Of a stretch of 64,000 nt of DNA, positions 62,044 to 64,000 are shown piece by piece; the first letter of the stretch is position 1, and every line of letters begins with the position of its first letter. Both the position numbers and the translations under genes were made by a program. The DNA is from Agrococcus jejuensis (GTDB lineage: Bacteria; Actinomycetota; Actinomycetes; Actinomycetales; Microbacteriaceae): the NCBI RefSeq assembly GCF_900099705.1, contig NZ_LT629695.1, forward strand, positions 930,001 to 994,000. Direction: 5' to 3'. The notes below the pieces were generated by a model. That model made no database searches. It saw nothing but the letters and a program-made list of their open reading frames with translations, and was not told the origin of the DNA.

Positions 62044-62826
62044 TCAGGTGGCGGCGGGCTGCTCGGGCGCGGGCTCGGCCGCGGCATCCTCGGCGGCCTC
62101 CCGCTCGCGTTCGCGCGCATCCTGCACGAGGCGGAACCAGAGGTAGAACGCGAAGAGCGCGAACGCGACCCATTCGATGGCGTAGAAGACGTTGAGCCAG
62201 TTGAGCTGCGTCTGCTGCTGCGGTGGCAGCGACACGATGGTGGCGAGGGAGGCGGGGGCTGCGTCGAGCACGACGTAGCCGGAGTAGACGTCGCCGTCGA
62301 AGCCCGGCCAGCGGTTGATGAGGTCGCCGACGGCCATCGCCTCGGTCGTGTCCTGCTCGAAGTCGGTGACGGTGGGCGACTCGCTCGGCAGGTAGCGGCC
62401 GACGATCGTCGTCGGGTCGAGGTCGACGTCGTCGATCGCCGCCTCCGCCTCGGCGCGCGTGGGCGCCCAGCCGATCGCGACGGCGAGGGAGTCGCCGGCG
62501 TCGGTGATGGCCCGGGCAGTGAGCCAGGCGCCGCTCGTGCCGTCCTGGTCGCGGCCGACGATCGTGAGGAACGAGTCGGGATCGATCGTCGCCGTCGTCT
62601 CGATCATGCGTCCGCCGGCCTCCGCCGTCAGCGGCTGCTGCGGCTCGGCGACGGAGTCGAGCGCGACGGGCGTCTCGGTGTCGCGCTCGTCCGCCTGCCC
62701 CTGCTCGACGGCCCGGCCGATCTGCCACTGCCCGAGGGCGGCGAAGATCGCGGCGACGGCGAGCGCGAACAGCAGCGCCCCGATCCATCGGGGGCGCCTC
62801 GCGACGTCGAGGAAGCTGGGATGCAC
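62044..62826 (-). CDS. SURF1-family cytochrome oxidase biogenesis protein
   Basis: A 260-residue protein with the SURF1 layout: one N-terminal span (RWIGALLFALAVAAIFAALGQWQIGR, where GxWQ.RR-like WQIGRA is the family mark), an extracytoplasmic domain (about 40-200, with AIGWAPTRAEAEAA and VGRYLPSESPTV), a C-terminal span (LNWLNVFYAIEWVAFALFAFYLWFRL as the hallmark Asn-hydrophobic helix) and an acidic tail. SURF1 helps insert haem into aa3-type oxidases. The GTG start lies eight bases behind the glpD stop. Confidence 0.88.
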   Translation of the reverse strand: MHPSFLDVARRPRWIGALLFALAVAAIFAALGQWQIGRAVEQGQADERDTETPVALDSVAEPQQPLTAEAGGRMIETTATIDPDSFLTIVGRDQDGTSGAWLTARAITDAGDSLAVAIGWAPTRAEAEAAIDDVDLDPTTIVGRYLPSESPTVTDFEQDTTEAMAVGDLINRWPGFDGDVYSGYVVLDAAPASLATIVSLPPQQQTQLNWLNVFYAIEWVAFALFAFYLWFRLVQDAREREREAAEDAAAEPAPEQPAAT

Positions 62827-62834
62827 GCTGTCGA

Positions 62835-64000
62835 TCAGGTGCCGCGGGTGCCGACGGGCTCGACGACCGGCAGCGCGCCGAGCGGCACGATGTCGGGCGC
62901 CTCGAGGCGGGCGCGGTCGGCGGACTCGTCGTCGGGCAGCTCCTGGCTGGCGAGCTCGGCGGCGACGCGCTTGTTGTACGTGTTGATCTCGTTCTCGACG
63001 CGCTCGTCGTCCCAGCCGAGCACCTCGGCCATGATGCGCGCGGCGACGGGCGCTGCGGCGACGCCGCGGTCCCACGCCTCGATCGAGATGCGCGTGCGAC
63101 GCGCGAGCACGTCGTCGAGGTGCAGCGCGCCCTCGGCGAGGCACGCGTAGCGCACCTCGGCACCGAGGTAGTCGTCGGCGCCCGGCAGCGGCTCGGCGAG
63201 CTCGGGACGCTCGCGGATGATGTCGAGCAGGTCGTCGGTCAGCACGCCGTACCGGTTGAGCAGGTGCTCGACGCGGTGCTTGTGCAGGCCGAACGCCTTC
63301 GCGATCTTGCCGCGCTTGTTCCACGCGGCGCGGTAGCCGACGGCGCCGAGCAGCGGGATGTCCTCCGTGCACGACGCGGGCACCTTGCCGTCGATGGCCG
63401 AGACGGCCTCGTCGATCGCATCCTTCGCCATCACGCGGTACGTCGTCCACTTGCCGCCCGCGATCATCACGAGTCCCGGCACGGTGTGCGACACGTGGTG
63501 CTCGCGCGACAGGTTCGCGGTCGTCGATCCCTCGGCGGCGGCGAGCAGCGGACGCAGGCCCGCGTAGACGCCCTCGACGTCGGAGCGGGTGAGCTTCGTC
63601 GCGAGCACCGAGTTGACGTGCTCGAGGATGTAGTCGATGTCGGCGGCCGTCGCGGCCGGGTGCGCCTTGTCGAGCTCCCAGTCGGTGTCGGTCGTGCCGA
63701 TGATCCAGTGGCGACCCCACGGGATCACGAACAGCACCGACTTCTCGGTGCGCAGCAGCAGGCCCATCGACGAGTGGAAGCGGTCGCGCGGCACCACGAG
63801 GTGCACGCCCTTCGACGCGCGCACGCGGAAGTCGCTGCGCGAGCCGACCATCGCCTGCGTGTCGCCCGTCCACACGCCGGTCGCGTTCACGACCTGCTTC
63901 GCGCGGATCTCGAAGCGCTCGCCCGTCTCGTAGTCGTGCGCCTGGATGCCGACGACGCGCTCGCCGACCTTGAGGAAGCCCTCGGCGCGCACGCGGCTCG
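62835..64000 (-). CDS. glpD: Glycerol-3-phosphate dehydrogenase, FAD-dependent (5' part outside window)
   Basis: Oxidises glycerol-3-phosphate to dihydroxyacetone phosphate, passing electrons to quinones. The visible 388 residues are the C-terminal two thirds: QVVNATGVWTGDTQAMVG, RASKGVHLVVPRDRF, FVIPWGRHWIIGTTDTDWE, YAGLRPLLA and IAGGKWTTYRVMAKDAID belong to the FAD/substrate domain. The helical C-terminal domain follows (AEVRYACLAEGALHLDDVLARRTRIS). The true start lies beyond position 64000. The reading frame is intact to the edge. Confidence 0.95.
   Translation of the reverse strand, partial: SRVRAEGFLKVGERVVGIQAHDYETGERFEIRAKQVVNATGVWTGDTQAMVGSRSDFRVRASKGVHLVVPRDRFHSSMGLLLRTEKSVLFVIPWGRHWIIGTTDTDWELDKAHPAATAADIDYILEHVNSVLATKLTRSDVEGVYAGLRPLLAAAEGSTTANLSREHHVSHTVPGLVMIAGGKWTTYRVMAKDAIDEAVSAIDGKVPASCTEDIPLLGAVGYRAAWNKRGKIAKAFGLHKHRVEHLLNRYGVLTDDLLDIIRERPELAEPLPGADDYLGAEVRYACLAEGALHLDDVLARRTRISIEAWDRGVAAAPVAARIMAEVLGWDDERVENEINTYNKRVAAELASQELPDDESADRARLEAPDIVPLGALPVVEPVGTRGT

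Overview
The window is about 64 kb of very GC-rich DNA from an actinobacterium, almost certainly a member of the Microbacteriaceae. I infer this from the GC-saturated third codon positions, many GTG starts, many starts 6-8 bases behind a TANNNT box (leaderless transcripts), two LPXTG wall proteins, and gene orders such as purH-purN-DUF6350 and guaA-DUF3817-surf1. An Agrococcus-like genus is only a guess. I see no tRNA, rRNA, CRISPR array, prophage or transposase gene.

Layout. 0-5.5 kb: a ROK-regulated sugar ABC operon ending in a NagZ-like family 3 hydrolase. 5.6 kb: a GNAT gene. 6.3-10.2 kb: a MurNAc salvage locus (murQ, a fused PTS EIIBCA, a divergent RpiR regulator) bracketed by doublets of palindromic repeats. 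With the NagZ operon this forms a cell-wall sugar recycling region. 10.4-11.3 kb: an alkyltransferase-like DNA repair protein and a small membrane protein. 11.3-15.1 kb: a heterodimeric ABC exporter with one degenerate ATP site, preceded by a 15-codon leader ORF. 15.2-17 kb: an LPRTG protein. 17.4-23.4 kb: purH, purN, a DUF6350 membrane protein, monomeric isocitrate dehydrogenase. 24-31.6 kb: a LacI-regulated operon (ABC importer, Tat-exported GH144/glucoamylase-like protein, GH3), probably for beta-glucan oligosaccharides. 32.3-34.3 kb: sucCD. 34.6-39.7 kb: VIT transporter, VOC protein, MBL hydrolase, PLP decarboxylase, aldose dehydrogenase lipoprotein. 39.7-45.5 kb: a DcuSR/CitAB-type two-component system divergent from a tripartite tricarboxylate transporter. 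46-48.6 kb: UvrD/PcrA. 48.9-55 kb: LTD/LPQTG wall protein, GDPD, Bax-inhibitor-1 protein, unusual SDR. 55-59.7 kb: an ECF42-type sigma factor with two DGPF/YCII genes sharing one promoter motif. 60-64 kb: guaA, DUF3817, surf1 and the 3' part of glpD.

The most unusual content is non-coding. Nine copies (A-I) of a 114-130 bp element occur between 23.4 and 60.0 kb. Each has an outer stem, two conserved single-strand blocks and a long near-perfect inner hairpin. Both stems change sequence from copy to copy while keeping their pairing; one outer-stem position is T-A, G-C or C-G in different copies. Seven of nine copies sit 15-75 bp behind the stop codon of a gene, always in the same orientation to it. 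I do not recognise this family. A second palindromic family (four copies) brackets the mur locus.

Two regulatory predictions stand out. First, both DGPF genes carry the motif [TC]GTCGA-N17-CGACGTC about 47 bp before their starts, placing a distant orphan gene in the regulon of the local ECF42 sigma factor. Second, two transport operons have 15-17 bp perfect hairpins just behind the binding-protein gene, suited to making binding protein in excess over permease.
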